Source of the DNA: Adineta steineri
Lineage: Eukaryota > Rotifera > Eurotatoria > Adinetida > Adinetidae
DNA length: 64,000 nucleotides
Direction: 5' to 3'
Assembly (NCBI GenBank): GCA_905250115.1
Contig: CAJNOI010000012.1
Coordinates: 930,088 to 994,087, forward strand
The stretch's first letter is position 1; every line of letters starts with the position of its first letter. The notes beneath the pieces are model-generated. The model did no database searches. It had not been told where the DNA came from and saw nothing but the letters and a program-made list of their open reading frames with translations. Of the stretch, positions 33,887 to 45,859 are shown piece by piece. Position numbers and translations under genes: made by a program.

Positions 33887-36519
33887 CATATTACTTAACT
33901 AAGTAATAGGTTTTCTGAAATAAGAAATCTATTTACTAATCCAGATCATCAATATAAAACGACGCGTGACGTTGTTCTCTAAAAATAATAAATTTTTCGT
34001 AAAACGAAAAGATCAGATACTTGCTTTTTGTAAAAATAAAGGTCACGAATAGTACGCATAAACATCATTACTCTTTATTCAATATAGAATTATAATATTT
34101 ATTTCAAGGTTTATCACGAAAGTTTATGTTGAATAGATTTTTTCCATCATAAAATGAAAAATAATAATAGTTGAATAATTGTGTTTTACGTTCTTTATCA
34201 ATGGTACAAGTAAATCTTCAGTTAAAACGTTTACCAAAAATAAACTCATGAAAAAGATCATAGAAGTGCTTATTTTGCGTCGAGAGAATTTAAAAATATT
34301 ATATGATTTTTTTTGGTTTCCTTTACTCTTTTCGTTACCATTCATTACCGTTGATCAAATCAATATTGACATCGAGAGTTTTATTAATCATGATGTTTTT
34401 GACCTGCAAACGAACTAAAAACAATGAAACCCTATTACAAAGACTTTATTTGCTTTTATTCGCAGTCGATCGCATATATGTAATGAAATAAAAATAGAGA
34501 TTTCTGAAAATAAGTTATATTGACAGTACGTATTTTCATTAAAAAAACTGCTTAAGCTATAATCGATGTATACAAAGAGGAAATTTTGTCTGTTCTTTAT
34601 GCATTTGGTTCCTGTAATAGCTAGCGTCATCAAACTTTCCATAGCTCTTCTCTAGATCCAAGGGAAGTTTATGAGGGGATTCGCTCCACAAAAGAGAGTG
34701 TGAAGGAGGGGGTGGGCAAAATTTCACCCAGCTTTGATATACTGATTTTCACTGTTTTTTTAGAAATTTCGGAAAAATAGGTATGAGTTTTAGAGTATTT
34801 GTCTCCTATTATCTTTTCGCACTGTGTGTGTGTGGCCCATGAAAATGAACAAGAGTAAAAAGAAAGATATTCACACTCACACGATGTCTACTGAGTTGTC
34901 GAATTTTAGCGTGAGTGAATGTACATGCCAGAGATAGGCAACTTCATCATCAAAGTTGGGTTCTCAAAATAAGGATGGATATGGAGTGGAGTGAACATGC
35001 TCTCTGGATCGAGTTCGAATTGAAGTGGAGTTAGAGTGACACGTAGCCAGAATTTATCGTTTTCTAGCATGTGAATTTATCAATATGAAGTCTGTAAATC
35101 AACATCGGGTACTCCCGCTAGTTACATATGAACTCTTCAAGTCAATACTAAAGACGAAGAACCTAATGAAACAAACTAAACTTATACTGCACTAGATGAG
35201 CGCTAATGTCCTAACAAAATTCTGAATGAGCAAATGTGAATAATCAACTTGTAATTAGAATAATTTTTACAAGTCAATATTACTGCAATTGTTAAAACCG
35301 ACTTTATATTTCTACGTATTATTTCGAATGCATTTGGCTGTTTGCAAATTTTGGTTCACTTCTAGTGCAAAACTCGGTTCCAATGGTATTGAAAGCTATT
35401 GTCCTCAATAGCCATCCTACCTTGAATCTAATAAACTACATAAAACTATTCTATTCAATTACAATAGCGATACCGATTGTAAATTTGACTATACACCGTG
35501 AATCTAGATGTCATTTGTTGACGATTTTACTACCATATCTATACGTCATTACACCAATTGAACAAATGTAATCTTATGGAAGACCTACTTGATGAATTAT
35601 GTATTCTTTAAGACAATATCAAGAACGAAAAACACAATCAAACAAATATCTGATCAGTACTGAAAAACCTCACACAATAGATCTCTTATTAATAATAAAG
35701 AGCCTAGTGGAACCAAGATTCTACTATCTACCCATATTGCACAATCCTTTTAGTTATAGATTAACTATCTCCTCTATGTCTAGATTTTGGTGGTTCAACT
35801 TAACTAAAGTATATAACCACAAACAAAATAAACATATCCCACGAATTATTATATCTTAGCCTACGGAATATTATTAAACTTATTAATATCTTTAACAATT
35901 ACAAATAAGTAATATAACAATGATCCAGATTTATTCAGACTTAACCAACCAGTTAATGCTAATAATAGCAATGTATTCCGATAATTATCAACTTGATCCA
36001 ACCATCTTCCACAATAGTATCCAAAGTAACATCAGACTTTTACTCAAACTGCCTTCTATTGAACACACTACTCAATATTCTCAAATATAAAAATAAGCAA
36101 GAGAACTAACATCGTCTTTCTTTGAGACTAATTTCAATTGGTCAGAAACAAACTAGAACGAAGGCCTCACTTATTCTACTGAAATCTTGTTATTCTTCTG
36201 ATGTTCTGCTTTTACCTCCAGTTCCTGCCTTCCATTTTAGTTTTATTTTAATGTTTCCTGCGTTTTATACTTTAGTCTTTTCTTTAAAATGCATAGCCTT
36301 GATGGAAGCTTAGATTCAAATAAATAAGATAAAACGCGTCGGCGAACTGAAAACTACATTTAATTAATGATTTTACGACAACATCTTGAGATAAAACATG
36401 AATATTGTGCGTACAACTCGATTACTGAAAAACAAACGTAGAAACTACTAAATAAAACTTGTCCATTTGCTACAAAATCGACTAATATGTTCCTGATTGA
36501 TTCATAGCACCCCACACCC
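33887..36519. other. 2.6 kb without a supported gene
   Basis: ORFs of 60-86 codons at 34179-36313 have no recognisable family and no splice partners, and I do not call them. Around 34640-35060 base composition is richer in G (GGAGGGGGTGGGC), perhaps an old insertion. No terminal repeats were found. Confidence 0.5.
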
Positions 36520-37464
36520 TTAAAATACCACCCTGTGCTTTCGCAGAGCATCATCAAGATGTTGTGCTCCTTCAGCTCCGATTCGGTTGTTCCCTTGAAG
36601 ATTCAGTGTGGTAAGTGTCTGTATAAGAAAGTAGAAATAGTTATGTGAAATAGATGAAGAGTGGATAAATATTACTGTGTTAATTCGTAGTGCATCATCG
36701 AGATGTTGTGCTCCTTTAGCTTCGATTCTGTTGTAATTGAGATTCAATGTAGTGAGTGTCTATATGAGAAAGTACAAATAGTTATGTGAAATAGGTGAAG
36801 AGTGAATGAATATTACTGTGTTAATTCGTAGTGAATCACCAAGATGTTGTGCTCCTTTATCACCGATTCTATTCTTCGCGAGATTCAGTGAGATGAGTGT
36901 CTATATGAAAAAGTACAAATAGTTATGTGAAATAGGTGAAGAGTGAATGAATATTACTGTGTTAATTCGTAGTGAATCACCAAGATGTTGTGCTCCTTTA
37001 TCACCGATTCTATTCTTCGCGAGATTCAGTGAGATGAGTGTCTATATGAGAAAGTACAAATAGTTATGTGAAATAGATGAAGAGTGAATGAATATTACTG
37101 TGTTAATTTGTAGTGCATCACCGAGATGTTGTGCTCCTTTAGCTCCGATGTAGTTGTCCTTGAGAATCAGTGTGGTGAGCGTCTATATGAGAAAGTACAA
37201 ATACTTATGTGAAATAGATGAAGAGTGGATAAATATTACTGTGTTAATTCGTAGTGCATCACCAAGATGTTGTGCTCCTTCATCTTTGATGTAGTTGTCG
37301 CGGAGAATCAGTGTGGTGAGTGTCTGTATGAGAAAGTACAAATAGTTAGGTGAAATAGGTGAGAACTGAATAAATATTACTGTGTTATTTCGTAGTGCAT
37401 TACCGAGATGTTGTGCTCCTTCTTCTCCGACTCCGTTGTGATGGAGATTCAGTGTGGTAAGCGT
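36520..37464 (-). repeat. Array of seven 141-bp LRR exon/intron units
   Basis: Seven consecutive units start at about 37464, 37323, 37182, 37041, 36900, 36760 and 36619. Each has an 84 bp exon encoding one 28-residue RNI-type leucine-rich repeat (TLTTLNLHHNGVGEEGAQHL...GNALRNNT), followed by a 57 bp intron from GTAATATT to ATATAG or ATACAG. All exons are phase 0 and read through when spliced. Units four and five are virtually identical including the intron, so expansion is recent. The last repeat ends with a stop codon at 36520. The consensus is that of NLRC3/RNH1-like LRRs, very abundant in bdelloids. Confidence 0.85.
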
Positions 37465-38640
37465 CTGTATGAAGTTTTTGAAAATGAATGTGGAAAAAGA
37501 ATTCAGAATGAGTGAGGTATTGCATAGTGTTCTCAATCGGTGTTGTGTAGGTATGGATGGAAGATCATATTCCAGAGAGAAATACGCATGGCGAGATTCC
37601 AGGATCTACCTGGATCTATAGATTGCACTGTGTCCGGATAATCCGATGGGATCCGTTGGAGTCTGCGTTTTATCTCTTGTGGGATCCACTGAAGTGCAAG
37701 GAATCGAATAGGATCCGTTAGGATCTATCGGAATCCGCTTTTCCCCCCTTGTCGTACATATTCTATGGGGGTTTTCTGCTAATTGTGAGTGAATGAAAGT
37801 TGTGAATGGTAGAAGACCAAAGTTGTTGGGCATTTGTCAGGAATACATAGAAGTTTTCATCGTAGTCTGACACTGTTATCGTGATAGAGAAAGGATTAAG
37901 TGGAGTGAACTGCTCGGTGGCACTCTCAAACAGTTTCAGTGTCGCTTCACTTGTATGTCTATGTCCTTTTGCTCTAAAGATAAAAATGGCGTCAATTAAA
38001 ATCAGACAGGGTTTGGAAGATTGCATCGAATTCGAAATCCTTTTCTGAGATTTCCTAACTGTCTCACGAAATCTTCAGAAAAGGTTTCTGAACCCTTTGA
38101 ACGTAATTTTGAAACGGTGTTAGATTGGTACGAAACCTTCAAGGAGGTTTTGATTTCGTTACCAAATTGGCTTCGTATGCCATCCATTTTTTTATCAGAT
38201 GGATCCACATCGAATCTCACCTACTGCTGCTTCCACTGTAGGCTTGGATGCGAATACGATCCTCTCTATCATCTGAACCAATCTCAGTGGCGCTGCACTT
38301 GCACGTCTAAGTGCCTCTAAGTTATCATTGTACTTCACCCACCACTTCTTCTATTTCAGACTTGCGAGAAACTGTCGCCCTGTTACTCCCATCTCGCAAT
38401 AGCCTCAGTGCCTAGTATTTTATCAGGCTTACAGATCGTACGAGTGAAAGCGAACTTGAAGATTGATGGATATTAGCCGGATATAATAAGAAAAAGTCTT
38501 ACCTGGTATCGATCGTAAGTGTCAACGATTTGGTTGAGTCGCTGACATACATTTCGCATAGAACACAGCAGAGTCCAATCATCCTGATGGTCTAATATTC
38601 GATAGACAAGCTCTACCGGTAACGTAACCAAACTTGTCAT
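36520..38640 (-). pseudogene. F-box/LRR gene, probably decayed
   Basis: An F-box-like first exon lies at 38503-38640 (46 residues: LPVELVYRILDHQDDWTLL, CSMRNVCQRLNQIVDTY), with a clean GTAAG donor. The LRR array at 36520-37464 lies downstream on the same strand. Bdelloid genomes contain many genes of the order F-box then LRRs. Between them (37465-38502) I find only short interrupted frames. One reads REALRRASAAPLRLVQMIERI-like and another KKMDGIRSQFGNEI, with stops in between and no consistent splice chain to the first LRR exon. The F-box would bind SKP1 in an SCF ubiquitin ligase and the LRRs would choose substrates. I interpret the locus as a broken gene, but a complicated intron pattern cannot be excluded. 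Confidence 0.6.
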
Positions 38641-39201
38641 GATTTTCTTTGTGTTCGATAGAAACTGTTAAAGTGTGTGGTGTATTGTTGCTTTTATTTC
38701 TTCTCTTGAAATGCGTATTTACTTTAGGAGTGTCGTATTTTTCTTTTGATGGTGCAACTACACATTCAACGAAAGAAAGGTAGAAGAAAAAAGTCGACGA
38801 CAAAATGTTCTTCTTGTACAAATAGATAGAAGTAATGTCTTGATTGATTGAATTTTAGCGATACAATGGTGTATAAGAAATTTGGGAATATGATACATCT
38901 AATCACAACTAAGGCTTTCCACTGGTTACTAAAAAAAGTTATAGTCAGAAACTATGTTCGCACATATTTGTTGTTCTTTTATTAAAGGAATCGTAAAAGA
39001 ACAATAAATAAGAAATACTTTCTCATTGAATGGTTATGTATCGCCATTTACTAGTGTATTTCGGTATCATATGTGTGGTATCCGTTTCAAGGAGTTTAAT
39101 GCATTAAAGGAAATATGAATGTCATTAGAGAAGCAGACGGAATCATGTCATGGTAAATAAAAAACACATATTTTAAATGTGTAATATTTTGTTTTTCATT
39201 A
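38641..39201. other. Region left of the gap
   Basis: No certain gene. An ATG at 39115 opens a 14-codon frame ending at a GTAAAT donor (39115-39157) and might be a first exon of the gene cut by the gap. This is weak. Confidence 0.3.
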
Positions 39202-39301
39202 NNNNNNNNNNNNNNNNNNNNNNNNNNNNNNNNNNNNNNNNNNNNNNNNNNNNNNNNNNNNNNNNNNNNNNNNNNNNNNNNNNNNNNNNNNNNNNNNNNN
39301 N
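39202..39301. other. Assembly gap (100 N)
   Basis: Exactly 100 N, the conventional placeholder for a scaffold gap of unknown size. Confidence 0.99.
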
Positions 39302-39556
39302 TTATTTATTCTTGCAATACCTGGAATGATTCTTATATTTATGTTTATTATAACGGGTGAAGAACATCCATTACTTGCTCGAATTACATTTTTTCCAGTT
39401 AGCATATCTGAAGCAGGACTGAGTGTAGCATTACTTTTTTCTATACCTCAACTAAAAAATATTGTTCTGAACTTACAAAAAATAAGCACAGTGGCACCTG
39501 TCAATCGGGCAGTGCAAGGCACAATACAAATGAAAACGATTACTGGTACCCAATAA
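39302..39556 (+). CDS. C-terminal part of a multi-pass membrane protein (cut by gap)
   Basis: The frame is open from the first base after the gap to TAA at 39554-39556, giving 84 residues. It holds two hydrophobic segments (LFILAIPGMILIFMFIIT, and ITFFPVSISEAGLSVALLF) separated by the short loop GEEHPLLAR. A polar tail of about 35 residues follows (IPQLKNIVLNLQKIS). This looks like the last two helices and cytoplasmic tail of a polytopic membrane protein, perhaps a GPCR-like receptor, but the family cannot be named. An AATAAA-type signal lies at about 39760. The 5' part is in the gap or left of it. Confidence 0.65.
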   Translation, partial: LFILAIPGMILIFMFIITGEEHPLLARITFFPVSISEAGLSVALLFSIPQLKNIVLNLQKISTVAPVNRAVQGTIQMKTITGTQ

Positions 39557-40701
39557 TTCTTGATTGTTTACAATTTCAATAGTTAAATCAATCTTGATTA
39601 TTTTTATGTCATTATGTAAGTGAAGTTGTTGTTGTTTATCTATGAACATGAAATTACTATTGTTTATTGTCGTTATAATTATTGTTCCTAGTGAAATCAA
39701 TATATTGTCATACTCATTTTTGTATTGTTTACTTTCGTTTATTAATGTGTAAAAATAAATAAAGTTCTAGTATTAATTGAACTAAGTTATTAAATGTAAT
39801 GATTTTGATAGCAAAAAGAGGAAGAATAAATTTAGACTACAATAACACAATAACTAAAAGCACAGAATAATACAAACAAATGATGATTATGTTTAATGTC
39901 AAATATGTCCTTGAGTAAAATTTTTCCTTTATATTAAAGAATTTAATCTCATCATTATCAACAAAAAGATCCAGCTATGGTAATTACTTAATTTTTTAAT
40001 TTATATGATAGAATTAGAAACTCTAGAATGAAAGTGATTGAATGTGGGTGTGAGTAGGAGAAATATGAAACGCTAAAACCCATATTCACCCTCATTAATA
40101 AGAGGATTAGATCGTTTGCTCAAATCGTAATGAAGATGTTAAATATCTTTAGTAAAGTGACTTTTGTGTCACATTATATACTCTATAAAAAATAACAACA
40201 ATTCTTTTAAGAATGGATGGGTGAAAAAGAAAAACAGAATATTGATTCATACTCACACCCTCAAGAGTAAAACATTGAACGTAAAATTTCATATTATATT
40301 TAAATTACGGCAGTAATAGAGAAAATTGGGTTCAGCTTATTATTATATTAATATTTAGCTATCAAAATATATTAAGATTAGGTATATTTATGTATTCTCT
40401 CTATAATATAAATAAACATGTCCGACGATGACGTTCGAGTAAAGATCGTCGAAAAATCACAAAAAGGAAATTAAAAAAAACATATATAACATCATTCACA
40501 CATAGTTGCATTCACATATATTCATATTTTATTAAAACAACGAATTTAAAATTTCATATTATATTATTTACTAATTAAGTTTCATTTTGTTGACTTAATA
40601 GTCTCATAATTTGTTTTAGATGTTGCTATTTATCGTTGATAACGATTTATTAGAGCACATACGACTGAAAGATCATTTTTCAAATAACATAGTGACGAGT
40701 C
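39557..40701. other. Intergenic with short telomere-like inverted motifs
   Basis: No gene. GTGGGTGTGAGTA at about 40046 and its near reverse complement ATACTCACACCCTC at about 40246 face each other, like the motifs at 41504-41572 and 41915-41958. Confidence 0.45.
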
Positions 40702-41420
40702 CTAGATCTTGCTGGTAAAGTATTTAGATTTTTTATTGCGAAGATTTACGGCAACTAATATCCATCGTATTTTTGTGATGTATCTCGATTGATTTGCTTC
40801 TTCGAATGAAAAGTGTCGTTTATCGTCAAGAAACAGTGTCAGAGGAACGTCAAGACCGAGAGCATGCATGACAAGTATACAATCTCGAAATTCTCTGTCC
40901 ACTACTATAATATCGTGCCAAGAAATATTTCTATAATCAATGTTGAAGAAAAGTAAAATCACTTTTTCCAGCCAATTGAATATGTTATTGGTGTTTCGAA
41001 ATAAGATATCTCTCATAATTGATGCGTCGTTGTTCTTAAAATTGGAAAAGAAGGGACGTATATACGCAATTATATAGCCGTTCGTTGTGACTATCATCAT
41101 TGGTTTCGATAAAAATCTTTTCTTATACAAACGAAATCTTTTTCGTTGAAATTGATTATTTCGTGACTTCTAAAATAATGTTTGAAAACCTTAAATTTAT
41201 AGATGTTTTAAATTATTTCTCACTTGACTATAAATGTAAGTACCATCGGTACCACGCATTAATTCTCGAGCAATTGTTGTTGTCTGATGATCGGTAACAT
41301 GTTGACGTGTGACATGTCAGAATCTCAAATTATATGGTACAAAACTTTGCAAGATAGCTTCACAAGCACTATTAATAACGGGAGAAACTGTTTTTGTATC
41401 TACCGTAATTGAAACATACA
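40702..41420 (-). pseudogene. DDE transposase relic (DDE_Tnp_4-like, Harbinger-type)
   Basis: The longest open part (40702-41130) reads PMMIVTTNGYIIAYIRPFF, IMRDILFRNTN, a WLEK/DIIVVDREFRDCILVM motif, FLDDKRHFSFEEANQSRYIT and KIRWILVAVNLRNK. These match the core of DDE superfamily endonucleases found in many invertebrates. The usual element has IVDRGFRD with a catalytic Asp. Homology continues upstream in other frames: SRNNQFQRKRFRLYKKR, then GTDGTYIYSQ with the first catalytic Asp, then HVTDHQTTTIARELM, then ACEAILQSFVPYNL. Stops and frame shifts separate them, so the gene is dead. The product would have cut and pasted its element. Terminal inverted repeats were not identified. Confidence 0.8.
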
Positions 41421-41499
41421 TGCTAAAAACTGATTCAATAAACCAAGACGAAGTTTACATTAAAATTATCTACTGATAAACTAGTTAAGAATTGACATT

Positions 41500-41576
41500 T
41501 ATCTTGAGGGTGCGTGGTTAAGTTTGGTATGCGTATTATGTTCATCGCATACTCACACCCACACCCTATCAATTTA
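41500..41576. repeat. Short inverted telomere-like element
   Basis: GAGGGTGCGTGG at about 41504 and CACACCCACACCCTA at about 41557 are imperfect inverted copies around a small AT-rich centre that itself contains GTATGCG/CGCATAC. It could form a hairpin or be a tiny MITE. Confidence 0.4.
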
Positions 41577-41911
41577 TATCATTTATTACATAAGTAATAC
41601 AATTCTCACCATCATGCTAAATTATTATAGCGAAGGCAGCTAGCGGAGAAAGCATTTCACTATCCAACGGTATAGAATCAAGAGGAAAACGCTAGACTTC
41701 AGGACTCTACTTTTGTATAGACTCCTTACTATTATAAAAATATGGTGCTAGTGAGAAAGTGCGTGGACTTTTGCAAAAACTGCAGGAATAATGTAATAAC
41801 TGTTTGTTGAAACAAATTCTTTTTTTTATTTGTATCAACATCTTATGCGTTTGCTTGAAAATCAATTGTACAATGTAGAAGAAAATATAAAAACCAATTA
41901 CTTAATAGATA

Positions 41912-41960
41912 GTAGGGTGTGGGTGTGGGTTCATCTTTTCTTTATACACACCCACACATG
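41912..41960. repeat. Short inverted telomere-like element
   Basis: AGGGTGTGGGTGTGGGTT is followed about 15 bp later by ACACACCCACACA. The two halves are inverted TGTGGG-type repeats in opposite orientation. Confidence 0.5.
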
Positions 41961-42207
41961 CGATAACGATAAATGAAAGGTCAAATTCTGAGTAACAGAA
42001 TAAATCTAGATTTCTTTTTGTTTCCATAGTTAAATGTTATAATTATTATTATTATTTTCCATCATCCTACACGTATGTCATATTTGAACATTCTGTATTA
42101 TCATAGTATGTTTCACATTTAAATCCTATGAGATATACACCTTATGAAATTTGACTATCGAACGTAGAAAAAAATATTGTTTGTCTAATTTCTTTTTTTC
42201 TTACTCA

Positions 42208-42425
42208 TACTTCTTGATGATACACTGTCTCAAATGATCGAAAAACTCTATACAACAATAACAGTTAATACAAAAAAAATCATCTTTACATATTTTACTA
42301 TTGATGTTTTTATTTTGATAATATTATTTCATTTTTAAGTTTTGACGCAGGTGGAATGTCTTTTTATATTTATATATTCAGTGGTGGAAGTATATTTCAA
42401 TCATTATATAAAAGATTTTCTTGTA
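42208..42425 (+). pseudogene. Fragment of the downstream GPCR gene
   Basis: About 215 bp duplicate the 3' end of the intact receptor at 43181-44215. Shared runs are CAAATGATCGAAAAACTCTA, CAACAATAACAGTTAATACA, CTTTTTATATTTATA and CAATCATTATATAAAA. The copy has frameshifting insertions and a deletion of about 24 bp near the end, and no upstream part of the gene is present. It therefore encodes nothing complete. Confidence 0.88.
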
Positions 42426-43180
42426 AATAAAATAGGTAGAAAGAAAAAAGATGTAAAGATAAAAAAAGCACATCCGCTATTTCTTCATTATTATTTACTT
42501 CAAAAGATATTTTTTCTTTTTATCAAAATTTGATTACGTCAACCAGACTGTTTTTAGTAGATCTCACTGAATTATAGATACTTATTGAATTCTTTAAAAG
42601 AATACGCACCATCAATCATTAGTGTAAAGAAATCGATAAGATGTAAGTACGTCATTTTCATTCTATGCACCATTTTGACCTACAATAATAAACATTTTCT
42701 TTTCCTTATAAGCTATAAGTATTAACTTTCCTGTTAATATAATGAAGATGTATCTGTCATATTTTATATTCTGATTCTATAGAGATTTAGGTAAAACTAG
42801 TATTTATATTATCTATAGATTAAAAAATTCAATTTCTTTTATTGTCGAATTAAGATTATAAAAGATATTGCTAGAATGAAGTCATACATGCATTTTTTTT
42901 GTTTATATTTATAAAGAATTTCATAGATAGGATAGCATCATAACCTCTCTACATCTGTTGAATATTAAACAAAACATATTTATTCACCTTTTCTTTTAAA
43001 TTATCTTGCTACGTATATCATAAGAACATTGCATAGTTCTTTTTTCAACTATTAATTACAACCGGCATTGAGTTTCAATGCATTTTTTTAATAAGACATT
43101 TAATACATGAAAGATTCTAAATATATATACTATAAGTTAATGATGCTCTTTCTCAGTTCATTATAGACCAGATTTTATTC

Positions 43181-44215
43181 ATGTCATCATCATCATCATC
43201 ATCATCATTAGCATCAGAGATATATTTGACTATATTATTAAGTGATATTTCAACACAATTCAATCGTTATATTTCTATTATTATTTTACTCTTTGGTACA
43301 ATTGGTAATTTTCTAAATTGCCTTGTTCTATCACAACCATCTCTTAAATCAAATCCATGTGCATTTTTTTTTCTTATATCTTCAATTGCAAATATTATTT
43401 CAATTATTTCTGGTTTATCAACACGAATCTTAGCAGGATGGAATCTTGATGTTACTATGACAGATACTTTATCTTGTAAATTTCGTGCATATATTATGTT
43501 TGTTTCTCGAACAATTGCATTTTGGTTAATTGCATTAGCAACTGTTGATCGATGGTGTTCATCATGTAATCAATATCAACGTCGAAAAATGAGTTCATTA
43601 CGAAATGCTCAAAAAGGAAGTATTATAATAATTATATTATGTAGTTTAATCTATTGTCAAATTTTTTATTGTTATGATGCCAATTTAATTGATACACCAC
43701 TACAATGTTATGGGAAAACAGTAATATGTCGTTTCATAACTGACATAACATATGCATTTATTACAGTAATATGTCCAATATTAATTATGTCAATTTTTGG
43801 TCTAATGACAATATCAAATATTCGTCAAACATATTCAGTTATACTATCTAAAAAAGACGTAAATAATCGAAATTCTCGATGTCGAAGAACATTGACAATG
43901 ACGTGTGCACAACGAGAACGTTGGAGAAGAATTGATCGTTATTTAAGACATGTACTTTTTCGACAAGTCATACTTCTTACTCTTCTAACACTTCCTCAAA
44001 TGATCGAAAAACTCTATACAACAATAACAGTTAATACAAAAAAATCATCATTACATATTACTATTGATGCATTTGTTTATAATATTGTTTTACTTTTAAG
44101 TTTTGCTGCAAGTGGAATGCCTTTTTATATTTATACATTGAGTGGCGGAAGTATATTTCGAACAACATTTTTAAAACTATTACAATCATTATATAAAAAA
44201 CTGAAATGTCAATAG
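43181..44215 (+). CDS. Rhodopsin-family G protein-coupled receptor (peptide-receptor-like)
   Basis: A single exon encodes 344 residues with seven hydrophobic segments. TM1 carries GTIGNFLNCLVL with the conserved Asn. TM3 begins after a disulfide Cys (DTLSCKFRAYIMF) and ends in ATVDRWCSS, a DRW version of the DRY motif. ECL2 supplies a Cys (LQCYGKTVICRF), TM5 carries VICPILIMSIFGL and TM6 LLTLLTLPQMI. The TM7 NPxxY motif is not recognisable; the region reads SGMPFYIYTLSGG. The N terminus begins with a Ser run from a TCA microsatellite, which makes the exact start less certain. Such intronless divergent class A receptors are common in rotifers and resemble FMRFamide or other neuropeptide receptors, but the ligand is unknown. 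A truncated duplicate lies 1 kb upstream. Confidence 0.88.
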   Translation: MSSSSSSSSLASEIYLTILLSDISTQFNRYISIIILLFGTIGNFLNCLVLSQPSLKSNPCAFFFLISSIANIISIISGLSTRILAGWNLDVTMTDTLSCKFRAYIMFVSRTIAFWLIALATVDRWCSSCNQYQRRKMSSLRNAQKGSIIIIILCSLIYCQIFYCYDANLIDTPLQCYGKTVICRFITDITYAFITVICPILIMSIFGLMTISNIRQTYSVILSKKDVNNRNSRCRRTLTMTCAQRERWRRIDRYLRHVLFRQVILLTLLTLPQMIEKLYTTITVNTKKSSLHITIDAFVYNIVLLLSFAASGMPFYIYTLSGGSIFRTTFLKLLQSLYKKLKCQ

Positions 44216-45859
44216 AATATACTATCGATTGTAAGAACTTGTTTTTCTTTTCATATATAAATTGCATTTAGCAAACTATCTGATATTATTTAAATGTAAT
44301 TTGATAAATTTTTGATTGTAATATACATATTATGTATTATAAATCATACTTGAAAAGAATTTGTGTTAAAATAAAAGTAGACGGCATATTATCTTTTATA
44401 ATTCATGCATAATAGACAGTTCTCAAAGTTAAATAGAACTATCGAACCTTTATTATTATCTTCAATGACGTAGATAGACTATTTGTTTGAGATAGCATGT
44501 TATATAGTATACAAAGAATTAAATAACCATATGATACGTCATTACGTTGAGAAAAATCTTTGACATTAACCACATCGAATTGCAAAGCTAATTAATTAAT
44601 AAAATATGAAATTGTTAAGATTATTTTAATCATCTTGAGTGTTTATTATCAAAATAAAATCGAACTCTTTCATGACGACATTTGTTCAAATCTGTTTATG
44701 CTTTTTATAGAATGTAATTAAGAATCGAAATTATAAATAGAATTTTGACATTAAACTAGGAAATGATTGTATAATAGAACTAAGAAGAGAAAAAGAATGC
44801 AATGTAGTATATTCCAAAATAATATTGGATGACTATAATTACACGGAAGTTCTTACAAGACCTACGTAATATTGATATTTATATACCCAATATCTTATAT
44901 ATCTCAGAGTACAAGTAAATAGAATAATGAAATTGTAATTACATGAACTATTTAGTATTTGAGTTAATCTATCAAATGATATCTTGTGGTATATTAATAA
45001 ATATATAAATATGAGAATATGTTAATTATTTTTTGATAATACGCATCTTAACTATTAGTCACATGCAGAGTCACGTTGTATTACGAATAGGCAAAGCTTA
45101 CATGAATATATAAGATAGAAGAATAAAAAGAAATGTCGTATATACAATATTCATGAATTTATACCCCTAAATATGATTAGAAGTTAATCTAATTCTCTAC
45201 TATTGTACATGTTCCATTGTTTTGTAAATAATATTAAAAAAATCACTGAATGTCAACAAGTAAAAGTTAGATTTATCCAAAGAACAAAAAAAATGATAAT
45301 TTAAACGTCTATTACTTTATGAATATATTCAAATAGACAATACAATCATCATTTTTTAATGCAAAAGAATAAAAAGAAAAATTAATCGCACTTTTAATAC
45401 ATATTTATGACTCATTCAAACGGTTAATATTGTTTTTTGTGAAAGTCCATTAATAATTATAAACAGATGAAATGATTGCATAGTGCAAAAATATCTCATT
45501 GTTTCTACCGTCAATGTACAATCATACATTCTCAATGCGTTCTTAATATTAACAAATAATATTTGGTCTTTTGCGTTTTTTATTTTACCAAGATAAAGAT
45601 TCGAAAGCATATTACTTTATACAGGTGATAAAACTGTTTGATTTAATCATTTTTTTATACAATGGCTGTATTTAATGATTATTATTGTTTGATAAATATA
45701 AACGTCATATTTATTCTCTCTATTTCATTAGACGAAAGTATTCGATACATTTAGATTGATGACATATGACGATATTTCCTTTGTTTTCATATTTTTCTTT
45801 CCCCCATACTTATTATCGATATCGAAATAAAACACATTTATAAATCGGTTGTATCGAAG
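44216..45859. other. Intergenic, no gene seen
   Basis: About 1.6 kb of very AT-rich DNA between two same-strand genes; it probably includes the Kv-channel promoter. No repeat or ORF worth calling. Confidence 0.55.

Noticed and set aside
35365..36313. Several 60-86-codon frames, considered as a mitochondrial insert or retroelement
   Set aside because: Neither mitochondrial gene motifs nor reverse transcriptase, integrase or long terminal repeats could be recognised, and the frames are interrupted.
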